A stretch of DNA of 64,000 bases from Apostichopus japonicus. Lineage: Eukaryota; Echinodermata; Holothuroidea; Aspidochirotida; Stichopodidae. Positions 21,726 to 35,143 of this stretch are shown one piece after another. Location: the NCBI RefSeq assembly GCF_037975245.1, contig NC_092576.1, forward strand, positions 23,003,611-23,067,610, written 5' to 3'. Numbering within the stretch: position 1 is the stretch's first letter; each line of letters begins with the position of its first letter. The translations under genes and the position numbers were made by a program. The notes beneath the pieces are model-generated. The model was not told the origin of the DNA. It did not search any database and saw only the letters and a list, made by a program, of their open reading frames with translations.

Positions 21726-22205
21726 TATTGGATAGCTTTTGTGCAGAATTGGCGGGAAGTTACCTTACCACACTGGCACAAACAGAATTATATTTTCCTA
21801 AAACCTATATTCTCCAATAACTATATAAGGTAATTAAAGATTGAGCTAACTCAAAGTAGTTAAATTTTGCTTATCATCCAATGTTATATATATATTATCA
21901 TACACTACATAATATTTGAAGGGGGGAAAAAATTACTGATCGAACGAGTCTGACGGATACCGCATGAAGAAATGTTGGCAAGCATTTGGGCAAAATGGGC
22001 GGGTAATACCCTTTACCACAGGAACACAGGAACAATACTATTTTCAACAAATTCAAATTCTGAAATAAATATTAAGCAATAACGTTATAAGCGATATCCA
22101 AATACTTTAATAAATTTCAACTATCCAAAGAAGTATTTATTATTCAACAATTTAGTTGAGAGAAAACAGTTCAGAAAACATTTTTCACTGATCGAACGAG
22201 TCTAG
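21726..22205. repeat. Diverged tandem duplication of about 250 bp
   Basis: Two blocks share GCA(G/A)AAT(T/G)GGCGGG, TTACCACA, and closing text ACTGATCGAACGAGTCT, which is exact at 21935-21951 and 22187-22203. The units are otherwise diverged, AT-rich and non-coding. Confidence 0.55.
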
Positions 22206-22323
22206 AATAACTGGCATCCAATCGTTAAACCGCAATGCTTAGTGTCCTCAGATATAGCAGCTAGTTTGAAAAGCGGTCGCTTTCGTAGTGCGTTACAACT
22301 CTTTCGATGTCGGATATCCTGAT

Positions 22324-22400
22324 CAGTGGCGTAGCTACGGGGGGGGGGGCCTGGGGGCCGAGCCCCCCCCCCCGTGAAATCGGCTGGCCCCCCACCGGCC
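22324..22400. mobile_element. G/C-rich end of a CAGTGGCGTAGC-type element
   Basis: CAGTGGCGTAGCTACGGGGG starts a block with an 11-G run, CCTGGGGGCCGAG and an 11-C run, able to fold on itself. No opposite terminus was found in the window. It may be truncated or disrupted by the insertion at 22740. Confidence 0.4.
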
Positions 22401-22739
22401 CCCCACTGGGAATGGGGTAAAAAAAATGTTATAAAAAAAAAAACACTCATCAGTGCGGTTCACTAATATTTTTTGTTCAATAATTTGGGAAATAGAGTTA
22501 CACAATTTTCTCGTCTGCATCTGGCAGAATAAGAATAATACAATATCTGTAGTAATCATGAGAATGGTCACACAGCATGGCATGGCAATGGTCGATGCGA
22601 CGATTGCGAGCATACACCACGAACCTTGTTGTGCTGCGTGATATCGATATCTGCTGAAAATATGTTCAGTGCTTCCACCTAGCGCAACAATCTATCAAAA
22701 GATTGGCTCCGTTTGTACTGAGCCGAGGTATCAGGTATT

Positions 22740-23964
22740 CATGGGCGGCGATCATGGGGGGGGGCAGGGGGAACATGTCCCCCCAATATTTTATGTGGGG
22801 GATATAGTATCTAATATCCCCCCCCAATATTTGGTGGCATAGTTTTTTTAAGCATATGTTTTGTATTTTTTATGATATCGCTAGTAATTTCAAAATAGAA
22901 AATGCTTAGATGCAACTTACAAGGCCTGGGAAGTTCCATTTCCAGCGATCTGGGAGGCATTTTCGGAAAAAATTTTCTTTTGCGCTTCGCGCCAACTTAT
23001 GGTGTCGCTACGCTTAGAAAGTCTGGGTACAAGCTTTGCCCCTCCCTTGGCAAATTCCTCGCAAAGCGCCTGTCTAACCGTGTCACAATTTGTTACTATA
23101 TATGACCGAAAGTAGTTTTTACTTTTTTGTTCGAAATGAATAGCTAGGCGGACCGCATCCGTAATGAAATTTGGTTTGCATCTTGTGTATGAGTGTAAGT
23201 ATACGTACAATCATAAATATGATCCACATCGATATGGGTTCACTGGGTTTCCATTTGGCCTGTTTCCTACAAGATTTCTAACCGCAGGTGCGTAGCCAAG
23301 GGAGGGGGGGGGTGAAGGGGTGGAGACCGCCCTCCCCGTCGAGCATATTTTTTGGGTATTTTCTATCATATCGAAGTTTTATAGTAGCCGTTATAAGAGG
23401 TTTTAATATTTGTACACCAATAATTTAACTGTGTCTGAATTTTCGAAAATTTCTTGACCAACATTCTTCATCATACTTCCCTCTACTCGTACAATTTTGA
23501 CTGGTCTGTTAGTGGTTGAGGGGGGTTTTTCTATATTGGTTGTCCAAAGATGAAATTTTGTGCAACATTATGGGTATGTTTTGAAGTGAATTTATTATTC
23601 AAATTCTGAACAAATAATGGGCTTAAAACCTTGAAAAGTGGGGCTGACGGGTATTGTGGGGCGTTACGTAGAATTACCTACAAAAGCAATGATCCACAGG
23701 AGATGCAATGAGGTCGAACATGATGTGTGACTGTGACAATCTTGAAAAAAGGTTATGAATGAAAAAAAAAACTATTAGGAAAAACTTGGTTCTCAGGCAA
23801 AAGTGTACATCTGGTTGGTCATTTTCAAGCCCGAGAAGTGCCATTTCCGGTGATCTGGGGGGCTATCAAAACCAGAACCAATGGTGGCGCTCCGCTTTCA
23901 TAGTAATTCGCCTGCATCCAAGCAGATGTCCCCCCCCCACATTTGAAACAGATCGCCGCCCCTG
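22740..23964. mobile_element. 1,225-bp hAT-like non-autonomous element
   Basis: The left end CATGGGCGGCGATC and the right end (reverse complement CAGGGGCGGCGATC) are 14-bp inverted repeats with one mismatch. They are flanked by a perfect 8-bp direct repeat, CAGGTATT, at 22732-22739 and 23965-23972. The interior holds two copies of the 'gaagtgccatttcc' repeat (22921-23020, 23829-23904), several G or C runs, and a nested GTGCGTAGCCAAGGGAGGGG motif at 23288. No transposase frame is present. Confidence 0.75.
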
Positions 23965-23972
23965 CAGGTATT

Positions 23973-24954
23973 CATATATTGCCTCGAGTCAAATGAATAT
24001 ATGTCATTGAATATTCCACAAAACAACTTTTTTATGGCCACGAAACTGTCGAAACATGATTTTCCACTACTGGTAGAGATATAAAATATTGGGAATTCTG
24101 AAATTCCTGCAAATGATGCCAACTTCCCTAAGTTAAAAATCTGGCTGAGTTGGCAAGGCCAGTCAGCATGAAAGAGAAAAAAAAACTTTTTTTGCATTTA
24201 TGTCACCAAAGTTGCACATCTTTTTGGTTGCTATTTTGCCTCACAGGTGCCATCTCCTGCGATCTGGGGTGCTGAAATCTCAAAAGGTTAATACTATACA
24301 TATTACTAGATGACTATGGAAGGCTTCCTCCTAATTTTAAATATCATATTCTGAAATATATATTACTATATAAGTAGTAGTAGTAGTAGTAGTACACTAG
24401 TACTAGGCCTAGTTTTAAATAATTTGGTATGTTACAGTATTGAAATATCATGGTCATCCATAACTTTTAAGAAATAATGTACTGTTTTATTTGTTTAAAG
24501 CTAGGCCCCTGGGCCTAGTTAAGAAGGTAAAGACTCAATGTTAAAACCTTATTAATAATAATATAAGTATGGTTGTTTTTCAATATCAGGAATGGGTTGG
24601 TGGTTAAATCTTGGATTTCATGTTTAGTGCTTAGGCTTCAAAGTTTATGTAACAAATTAAGCATTTTGGAGAACAATAGATCATCGTCATTATAGTTTAT
24701 GAGTACTCCTGTGGAGTATAGTGATACCAACCAACACGATAATGAAAAATATTTCATATCTAGCCTCTAGGCTTCTAAAAAAATTGTGGCTGCCTTATGT
24801 CTTTTTGTTGCTTTTTGTCTTGGCTACTGTCAATTTGAAATATTTTCATTGGGTCTATTCCATGTGCTCAGTTTCTGGTGAATCATTCTGCGCATGATTT
24901 CCAAGAAAATAACTGCCTACATTGAAGTGATCGTCAGTTAAAGTAAAGTTCATT
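23973..24954. other. Non-coding; short (AGT)n
   Basis: A small AGT/GTA trinucleotide run lies at 24373-24394, followed by CTAGTACTAGGCCTAG. A fragment resembling the 'gtgccatctcctgcgatctgggg' repeat is at 24247-24271. Nothing else was recognised. Confidence 0.45.
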
Positions 24955-25329
24955 CATACTTAGTAAAGATTCCTAAATCCTATTGGTCCATTCAGGTCAG
25001 CTGACCGTGGTTAATCCTGTGAGTAACGCACGATAAAATTACCGGCGGATGAATACCGTACGTGTTCAATACAAGGCCTGCTATGTAATCGTATGACTAT
25101 ATACCCTACATACATGTTTGTCCCTAGAATGGTTGCTATGGGAACCAGAAGCTGTAGGGTATCGATATGATGAAGCCAACTAGTAATTGTTTGGTTAATA
25201 TATCTTTGGTTATATGTAACCCAAAATGTTTTGTTTTATTTGTAATTTTACCGTGCGTTACTCACAGGATTAACCACGTTCAGCTGAACTGAATGGACCA
25301 ATAGGATTCAGGAATCTTTACTAAGTATG
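24955..25329. mobile_element. 375-bp MITE with about 88-bp inverted repeats
   Basis: The left arm CATACTTAGTAAAGATTCCT through GTTAATCCTGTGAGTAACGC, ending near 25043, is matched by its reverse complement from 25245 to 25329, with a handful of mismatches. Inside the CA/TG edge both ends carry TA (TACTTAG...CTAAGTA), consistent with a TA target duplication of Tc1/mariner type, though not proven. The central 200 bp is unique and non-coding. The satellite begins at the very next base. Confidence 0.85.
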
Positions 25330-25729
25330 GGTCACCCAGATGCGGGTCGACAATTGGATTACATTGTAGCAACTCCCAACCCTAACGGACAATTTGTTCT
25401 CAAGTTATCGCAAAAATACTAGTTTTTTATGATTAATTGACCTTTGGTGACCTTGTATCACATGACCGTTAAGTTTGAAAATATTCCCCTATACCATTTG
25501 CAACTACTCCAAAAATATCAACCTTGTCACACTTTGGAACTGGGAGATATTGCATTAAATGTCTGAAAATTAACTTTGACCTCATATAACTTCGCACACG
25601 AAGGTCACAAGGGGGTCAACTTATTGACATTTATGATCAGAAGGTACCTTTAACATCTGAAAATAGCATCGAAACTGTAAAAATCCACAAAACACGGAAA
25701 AGGTCACCAGAGGTCAAATTGAGGTCAAG

Positions 25730-26680
25730 GGTCACCAAGATGCGGGTCGACAATTGGATTACATTGAAGCAACTCCCAACCCTAACGGACAATTTGTTCT
25801 CAAGTTATCGCAAAAATACTAGTTTGTTATCCTTAATTGACCTTTGGTGACCTCGGATCACATGACCGTTCAGTTTGAAAATGTTCCCCTATACCATTTG
25901 CAACTTGTCTCAAAATATCACTGTGTAACACCTTGGCACTGGGAGTTATTACACTAAATGTCTGAAAATTAACTTTGACCTCATATCACTTAACATACAA
26001 AGGTCACCTTGGGTCAACTTATTGACATTTTTGATTGATGAGACCTAAATAGAGCATCAAACTATACAAATTCAAACATTATTTTCTTAGCCCATTTTCT
26101 ACCCCCAAAATACTAGTTTTTTCACATTAATTGACCTTTGGTGACCTCGGATCACATGACCGTTAGGTTTGAAAATATTCCCCTATACCATTTGCAACTT
26201 GTCCAAAAATATCAACCGAGTCACACCTTGGAACTGGGAGTTATTGCATTAAATGTCTGAAAATTAACTTTGACCTGGTATAACTTCGCACACGAAGGTC
26301 ACAGGGGTGTCAACCAATTGACATTTTTGATCGGAAGGTACCTTTGATATCCAAATCTAGCATCAAAACCAAACATTTTCTTTTTTGCTCGTTTCCTCCC
26401 AAAATAAGCACATTTTTTCTAATGTGACCTTTGACCTTTTGACCTTGGTTTCAGATGTAGTTTAATCTCCTGATTCCAAAAAACAAAACGACAAGTCTGT
26501 ACAACCATCCTAACTCCGACCGAAAAACTTTGACCTCATATAACTTCGCACATAAAGGTCACACGGGGTCAACCTATTGACATTTATGATCAGAAGGTAC
26601 CTTTGACATCTGAAGATAGCATCAAAACTGTAAAAATGCCCAAAACACGAAAAGGTCACCAGAGGTCAAATTGAGGTCAA
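25730..26680. repeat. B module 1
   Basis: This 951-bp module has an A-like first part, then AACATTATTTTCTTAGCCCA, and later TTTTGCTCGTTTCCTCCCAA and CTGTACAACCATCCTAACTC blocks absent from A monomers. It resembles the organisation of the 2417-4773 element more closely than A does. Confidence 0.85.
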
Positions 26681-28682
26681 GGTTCACCCAGATGCGGGTC
26701 GACAATTGGATTACATTGTAGCAACTCCCAACCCTAACGGACAATTTGTTCTCAAGTTATCGCAAAAATACTAGTTTTTTTTATGATTAATTGACCTTTG
26801 GTGACCTTGTATCACATGACCGTTAAGTTTGAAAATATTCCCCTATACCATTTGCAGCTACTTCAAAAATATCAACCTTGTCACACATTGGAACTGGGAG
26901 ATATTGCATTAAATGTCTGAAAATTAACTTTGACCTCATATAACTTTGCATTCGAAGGTCACACGGGGGTCAACCCATTGACATTTATGATCAGAAGGTA
27001 CCTTTAACATCTGAAAATAGCATCGAAACTGTAAAAATCCACAAAACACGAAAAGGTCACCAGAGGTCAAACTGAGGTCAAGGGTCACCCAGATGCGGGT
27101 CGACAATTGGATTACATTGTAGCAACTCCCAACCCTAACGGACAATTTGTTCTCAAGTTATCGCAAACATACTAGTTTTTTATGATTAATTGACCTTTCG
27201 TGACCTTGTATCACATGACCGTTAAGTTTGAAAATATTCCCCTATACCATTTGCAACTACTTCAAAAATATCAACCTTGTCACACTTTGGAACTGGGAGA
27301 TATTGCATTAAATGTCTGAAAATTAACTTTGACCTCATATAACTTTGCACACGAAGGTCACACGGGGGTCAACCCATTGACATTTATGATCAGAAGGTAC
27401 CTTTAACATCTGAAAATAGCATCGAAACTGTAAAAATCCACAAAACACGAAAAAGGTCACCAGAGGTCAAATTGAGGTCAAGGGTCACCCAGATGCGGGT
27501 CGACAATTGGATTACATTGTAGCAACTCCCAACCCTAACGGACAATTTGTTCTCAAGTTATCGCAAAAATACTAGTTTTTTATGATTAATTGACCTTTGG
27601 TGACCTTGTATCACATGACCGTTAAGTTTGAAACTATTCCCCTACACCATTTGCAACTACTCCAAAAATATCAACCTTGTCACACTTTGGAACTGGGAGA
27701 TATTGCATTAAATGTCTGAAAATTAACTTTGACCTCATATAACTTCGCACACGAAGGTCACAAGGGGGTCAACTTATTGACATTTATGATCAGAAGGTAC
27801 CTTTAACATCTGAAAATAGCATCGAAACTGTAAAAATCCACAAAACACGAAAAGGTCACCAGAGGTCAAATTGAGGTCAAGGGTCACCCAGATGCGGGTC
27901 GACAATTGGATTACATTGTAGCAACTCCCAACCCTAACGGACAATTTGTTCTCAAGTTATCGCAAACATACTAGTTTTTTATGATTAATTGACCTTTGGT
28001 GACCTTGTATCACATGACCGTTAAGTTTGAAAATATTCCCCTATACCATTTGCAACTACTTCAAAAATATCAACCATGTCACACATTGGAACTGGGAGAT
28101 ATTGCATTAAATGTCTGAAAATTAACTTTGACCTCATATAACTTTGCACACGAAGGTCACACGGGGGTCAACTTATTGACATTTATGATCAGAAGGTACC
28201 TTTAACATCTGAAAATAGCATCGAAACTGTAAAAATCCACAAAACACGAAAAAGGTCACCAGAGGTCAAATTGAGGTCAAGGGTCACCCAGATGCGGGTC
28301 GACAATTGGATTACATTGTAGCAACTCCCAACCCTAACGGACAATTTGTTCTCAAGTTATCGCAAAAATACTAGTTTTTTTATGATTAATTGACCTTTGG
28401 TGACCTTGTATCACATGACCGTTAAGTTTGAAACTATTCCCCTACACCATTTGCAACTACTCCAAAAATATCAACCTTGTCACACTTTGGAACTGGGAGA
28501 TATTGCATTAAATGTCTGAAAATTAACTTTGACCTCATATAACTTCGCACACGAAGGTCACAAGGGGGTCAACTTATTGACATTTATGATCAGAAGGTAC
28601 CTTTAACATCTGAAAATAGCATCGAAACTGTAAAAATCCACAAAACACGAAAAAGGTCACCAGAGGTCAAATTGAGGTCAAG

Positions 28683-29634
28683 GGTCACCAAGATGCGGGT
28701 CGACAATTGGATTACATTGAAGCAACTCCCAACCCTAACGGACAATTTGTTCTCAAGTTATCGCAAAAATACTAGTTTGTTATCCTTAATTGACCTTTGG
28801 TGACCTCGGATCACATGACCGTTCAGTTTGAAAATGTTCCCCTATACCATTTGCAACTTGTCTCAAAATATCAACTGTGTAACACCTTGGCACTGGGAGT
28901 TATTACACTAAATGTCTGAAAATTAACTTTGACCTCATATCACTTAACATACAAAGGTCACCTTGGGTCAACTTATTGACATTTTTGATTGATGAGACCT
29001 AAATAGAGCATCAAACTATACAAATTCAAACATTATTTTCTTAGCCCATTTTCTACCCCCAAAATACTAGTTTTTTCACATTAATTGACCTTTGGTGACC
29101 TCGGATCACATGACCGTTAGGTTTGAAAATATTCCCCTATACCATTTGCAACTTGTCCAAAAATATCAACCGAGTCACACCTTGGAACTGGGAGTTATTG
29201 CATTAAATGTCTGAAAATTAACTTTGACCTGGTATAACTTCGCACACGAAGGTCACAGGGGTGTCAACCAATTGACATTTTTGATCGGAAGGTACCTTTG
29301 ATATCCAAATCTAGCATCAAAACCAAACATTTTCTTTTTTGCTCGTTTCCTCCCAAAATAAGCACATTTTTTCTAATGTGACCTTTGACCTTTTGACCTT
29401 GGTTTCAGATGTAGTTTAATCTCCTGATTCCAAAAAACAAAACGACAAGTCTGTACAACCATCCTAACTCCGACCGAAAAACTTTGACCTCATATAACTT
29501 CGCACATAAAGGTCACACGGGGTCAACCTATTGACATTTATGATCAGAAGGTACCTTTGACATCTGAAGATAGCATCAAAACTGTAAAAATGCCCAAAAC
29601 ACGAAAAGGTCACCAGAGGTCAAATTGAGGTCAA
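28683..29634. repeat. B module 2
   Basis: Nearly identical to B module 1; one visible difference is AATATCAACTGTG here against AATATCACTGTG there. With the following A monomers it forms a recent duplication of about 2.95 kb. Confidence 0.85.
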
Positions 29635-32435
29635 GGTTCACCCAGATGCGGGTCGACAATTGGATTACATTGTAGCAACTCCCAACCCTAACGGACAATT
29701 TGTTCTCAAGTTATCGCAAAAATACTAGTTTTTTTATGATTAATTGACCTTTGGTGACCTTGTATCACATGACCGTTAAGTTTGAAAATATTCCCCTATA
29801 CCATTTGCAGCTACTTCAAAAATATCAACCTTGTCACACATTGGAACTGGGAGATATTGCATTAAATGTCTGAAAATTAACTTTGACCTCATATAACTTT
29901 GCATTCGAAGGTCACACGGGGGTCAACCCATTGACATTTATGATCAGAAGGTACCTTTAACATCTGAAAATAGCATCGAAACTGTAAAAATCCACAAAAC
30001 ACGAAAAGGTCACCAGAGGTCAAACTGAGGTCAAGGGTCACCCAGATGCGGGTCGACAATTGGATTACATTGTAGCAACTCCCAACCCTAACGGACAATT
30101 TGTTCTCAAGTTATCGCAAACATACTAGTTTTTTATGATTAATTGACCTTTCGTGACCTTGTATCACATGACCGTTAAGTTTGAAAATATTCCCCTATAC
30201 CATTTGCAACTACTTCAAAAATATCAACCTTGTCACACATTGGAACTGGGAGATATTGCATTAAATGTCTGAAAATTAACTTTGACCTCATATAACTTTG
30301 CACACGAAGGTCACACGGGGGTCAACCCATTGACATTTATGATCAGAAGGTACCTTTAACATCTGAAAATAGCATCGAAACTGTAAAAATCCACAAAACA
30401 CGAAAAAGGTCACCAGAGGTCAAATTGAGGTCAAGGGTCACCCAGATGCGGGTCGACAATTGGATTACATTGTAGCAACTCCCAACCCTAACGGACAATT
30501 TGTTCTCAAGTTATCGCAAAAATACTAGTTTTTTATGATTAATTGACCTTTGGTGACCATGTATCACATGACCGTTAAGTTTGAAACTATTCCCCTACAC
30601 CATTTGCAACTACTCCAAAAATATCAACCTTGTCACACTTTGGAACTGGGAGATATTGCATTAAATGTCTGAAAATTAACTATGACCTCATATAACTTTG
30701 CACACGAAGGTCACACGGGGGTCAACTTATTGACATTTATGATCAGAAGGTACCTTTAACATCTGAAAATAGCATCGAAACTGTAAAAATCCACAAAACA
30801 CGAAAAAGGTCACCAGAGGTCAAATTGAGGTCAAGGGTCACCCAGATGCGGGTCGACAATTGGATTACATTGAAGCAACTCCCAACCCTAACGGACAATT
30901 TGTTCTCAAGTTATCGCAAAAATACTAGTTTTTTATGATTAATTGACCTTTGGTGACCTTGTATCACATGACCGTTTAGTTTGAAAATATTCCCCTATAC
31001 CATTTGCAACTACTCCAAAAATATCAACCTTGTCACACTTTGGAACTGGGAGATATTGCATTAAATGTCTGAAAATTAACTTTGACCTCATATAACTTCG
31101 CACACGAAGGTCACAAGGGGGTCAACTTATTGACATTTATGATCAGAAGGTACCTTTAACATCTGAAAATAGCATCGAAACTGTAAAAATCCACAAAACA
31201 CGAAAAGGTCACCAGAGGTCAAATTGAGGTCAAGGGTCACCCAGATGCGGGTCGACAATTGGATTACATTGTAGCAACTCCCAACCCTAACGGACAATTT
31301 GTTCTCAAGTTATCGCAAACATACTAGTTTTTTATGATTAATTGACCTTTGGTGACCTTGTATCACATGACCGTTAAGTTTGAAAATATTCCCCTATACC
31401 ATTTGCAACTACTTCAAAAATATCAACCATGTCACACATTGGAACTGGGAGATATTGCATTAAATGTCTGAAAATTAACTTTGACCTCATATAACTTTGC
31501 ACACGAAGGTCACACGGGGGTCAACTTATTGACATTTATGATCAGAAGGTACCTTTAACATCTGAAAATAGCATCGAAACTGTAAAAATCCACAAAACAC
31601 GAAAAAGGTCACCAGAGGTCAAATTGAGGTCAAGGGTCACCCAGATGCGGGTCGACAATTGGATTACATTGTAGCAACTCCCAACCCTAACGGACAATTT
31701 GTTCTCAAGTTATCGCAAAAATACTAGTTTTTTTATGATTAATTGACCTTTGGTGACCTTGTATCACATGACCGTTAAGTTTGAAACTATTCCCCTACAC
31801 CATTTGCAACTACTTAAAAAATATCAACCTTGTCACACTTTGGAACTGGGAGATATTGCATTAAATGTCTGAAAATTAACTATGTCCTCATATAACTTTG
31901 CACACGAAGGTCACACGGGGGTCAACTTATTGACATTTATGATCAGAAGGTACCTTTAACATCTGAAAATAGCATCGAAACTGTAAAAATCCACAAAACA
32001 CGAAAAAGGTCACCAGAGGTCAAATTGAGGTCAAGGGTCACCCAGATGCGGGTCGACAATTGGATTACACTGAAGCAACTCCCAACCCTAACGGACAATT
32101 TGTTCTCAAGTTATCGCAAAAATACTAGTTTTTTATGATTAATTGACCTTTGGTGACCTTGTATCACATGACCGTTAAGTTTGAAAATATTCCCCTATAC
32201 CATTTGCAACTACTCCAAAAATATCAACCTTGTCACACTTTGGAACTGGGAGATATTGCATTAAATGTCTGAAAATTAACTTTGACCTCATATAACTTCG
32301 CACACGAAGGTCACAAGGGGGTCAACTTATTGACATTTATGATCAGAAGGTACCTTTAACATCTGAAAATAGCATCGAAACTGTAAAAATCCACAAAACA
32401 CGAAAAAGGTCACCAGAGGTCAAATTGAGGTCAAG

Positions 32436-33388
32436 GGTCACCCAGATGCGGGTCGACAATTGGATTACATTGAAGCAACTCCCAACCCTAACGGACAATT
32501 TGTTCTCAAGTTATCGCAAAAATACTAGTTTGTTATCCTTAATTGACCTTTGGTGACCTCGGATCACATGACCGTTCAGTTTGAAAATGTTCCCCTATAC
32601 CATTTGCAACTTGTCTCAAAATATCAACTGTGTAACACCTTGGCACTGGGAGTTATTACACTAAATGTCTGAAAATTAACTTTGACCTCATATCACTTAA
32701 CATACAAAGGTCACCTTGGGTCAACTTATTGACATTTTTGATTGATGAGACCTAAATAGAGCATCAAACTATACAAATTCAAACATTATTTTCTTAGCCC
32801 ATTTTCTACCCCCAAAATACTAGTTTTTTTAACATTAATTGACCTTTGGTGACCTCGGATCACATGACCGTTAAGTTTGAAAATATTCCCCTATACCATT
32901 TGCAACTTGTCCAAAAATATCAACCGAGTCACACCTTGGAACTGGGAGTTATTGCATTAAATGTCTGAAAATTAACTTTGACCTGGTATAACTTCGCACA
33001 CGAAGGTCACAGGGGTGTCAACCAATTGACATTTTTGATCGGAAGGTACCTTTGATATCCAAATCTAGCATCAAAACCAAACATTTTCTTTTTTGCTCGT
33101 TTCCTCCCAAAATAAGCACATTTTTTCTAATGTGACCTTTGACCTTTTGACCTTGGTTTCAGATGTAGTTTAATCTCCTGATTCCAAAAAACAACACGAC
33201 AAGTCTGTACAACCATCCTAACTCCGACCGAAAAACTTTGACCTCATATAACTTCGCACATAAAGGTCACACGGGGTCAACCTATTGACATTTATGATCA
33301 GAAGGTACCTTTGACATCTGAAGATAGCATCAAAACTGTAAAAATGCCCAAAACACGAAAAGGTCACCAGAGGTCAAATTGAGGTCAA
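32436..33388. repeat. B module 3
   Basis: Same block order as the other B modules, with small changes such as TTTTTTTAACATTAATTGAC in place of TTTTTTCACATTAATTGAC. That change is shared with B module 4. Confidence 0.85.
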
Positions 33389-34191
33389 GGGTCACCCAGA
33401 TGCGGGTCGACAATTGGATTACATTGAGGCAACTCCCAACCCTAACGGACAATTTGTTCTCAAGTTATCGCAAAAATACTAGTTTTTTTATGATTAATTG
33501 ACCTTTGGTGACCTTGTATCACATGACCGTTAAGTTTGAAAATATTCCCCTATACCATTTGCAACTACTTCAAAAATATCAACCTTGTCACACATTGGAA
33601 CTGGGAGATATTGCATTAAATGTCTGAAAATTAACTTTGACCTCATATAACTTTGCACACGAAGGTCACACGGGGGTCAACCCATTGACATTTATGATCA
33701 GAAGGTACCTTTAACATCTGAAAATAGCATCGAAACTGTAAAAATCCACAAAACACGAAAAGGTCACCAGAGGTCAAATTGAGGTCAAGGGTCACCCAGA
33801 TGCGGGTCGACAATTGGATTACATTGTAGCAACTCCCAACCCTAACGGACAATTTGTTCTCAAGTTATCGCAAAAATACTAGTTTTTTTTATGATTAATT
33901 GACCTTTGGTGACCTTGTCTCACATGACCGTTAAGTTTGAAAATATTCCCCTATACCATTTGCAACTACTTCAAAAATATCAACCTTGTCACACATTGGA
34001 ACTGGGAGATATTGCATTAAATGTCTGAAAATTAACTTTGACCTCATATAACTTTGCACACGAAGGTCACACGGGGGTCAACTTATTGACATTTATGATC
34101 AGAAGGTACCTTTAACATCTGAAAATAGCATCGAAACTGTAAAAATCCACAAAACACGAAAAGGGTCACCAGAGGTCAACTTGAGGTCAAG

Positions 34192-35143
34192 GGTCACCCA
34201 GATGCGGGTCGACAATTGGATTACATTGAAGCAACTCCCAACCCTAACGGACAATTTGTTCTCAAGTTATCGCAAAAATACTAGTTTGTTATCCTTAATT
34301 GACCTTTGGTGACCTCGGATCACATGACCGTTAAATTTGAAAATGTTCCCCTATACCATTTGCAACTTGTCTCAAAATATCAACTGTGTAACACCTTGGC
34401 ACTGGGAGTTATTACACTAAATGTCTGAAAATTAACTTTGACCTCATATCACTTAACATACAAAGGTCACCTTGGGTCAACTTATTGACATTTTTGATTG
34501 ATGAGACCTAAATAGAGCATCAAACTATACAAATTCAAACATTATTTTCTTAGCCCATTTTCTACCCCCAAAATACTAGTTTTTTTAACATTAATTGACC
34601 TTTGGTGACCTCGGATCACATGACCGTTAAGTTTGAAAATATTCCCCTATACCATTTGCAACTTGTCCAAAAATATCAACCGAGTCACACCTTGGAACTG
34701 GGAGTTATTGCATTAAATGTCTGAAAATTAACTTTGACCTGGTATAACTTCGCACACGAAGGTCACAGGGGTGTCAACCAATTGACATTTTTGATCGGAA
34801 GGTACCTTTGATATCCAAATCTAGCATCAAAACCAAACATTTTCTTTTTTGCTCGTTTCCTCCCAAAATAAGCACATTTTTTCTAATGTGACCTTTGACC
34901 TTTTGACCTTGGTTTCAGATGTAGTTTAATCTCCTGATTCCAAAAAACAAAACGACAAGTCTGTACAACCATCCTAACTCCGACCGAAAAACTTTGACCC
35001 CATATAACTTCGCACATAAAGGTCACACGGGGTCAACCTATTGACATTTATGATCAGAAGGTACCTTTGACATCTGAAGATAGCATCAAAACTGTAAAAA
35101 TGCCCAACACAAAAAGGTCACCAGAGGTCAAATTGAGGTTAAG
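34192..35143. repeat. B module 4
   Basis: Shares the TTTAACATTAATTG variant with module 3, so modules 3 and 4 are closest relatives. It is followed by a more diverged terminal unit that leads into the CA-rich right edge. Confidence 0.85.

Noticed and set aside
26936-33852. Three identical or nearly identical 69-codon minus-strand frames (26936, 29889, 33643)
   Set aside because: They fall at the same place in satellite monomers; their identity reflects the DNA repeat, and the other monomers break the frame.
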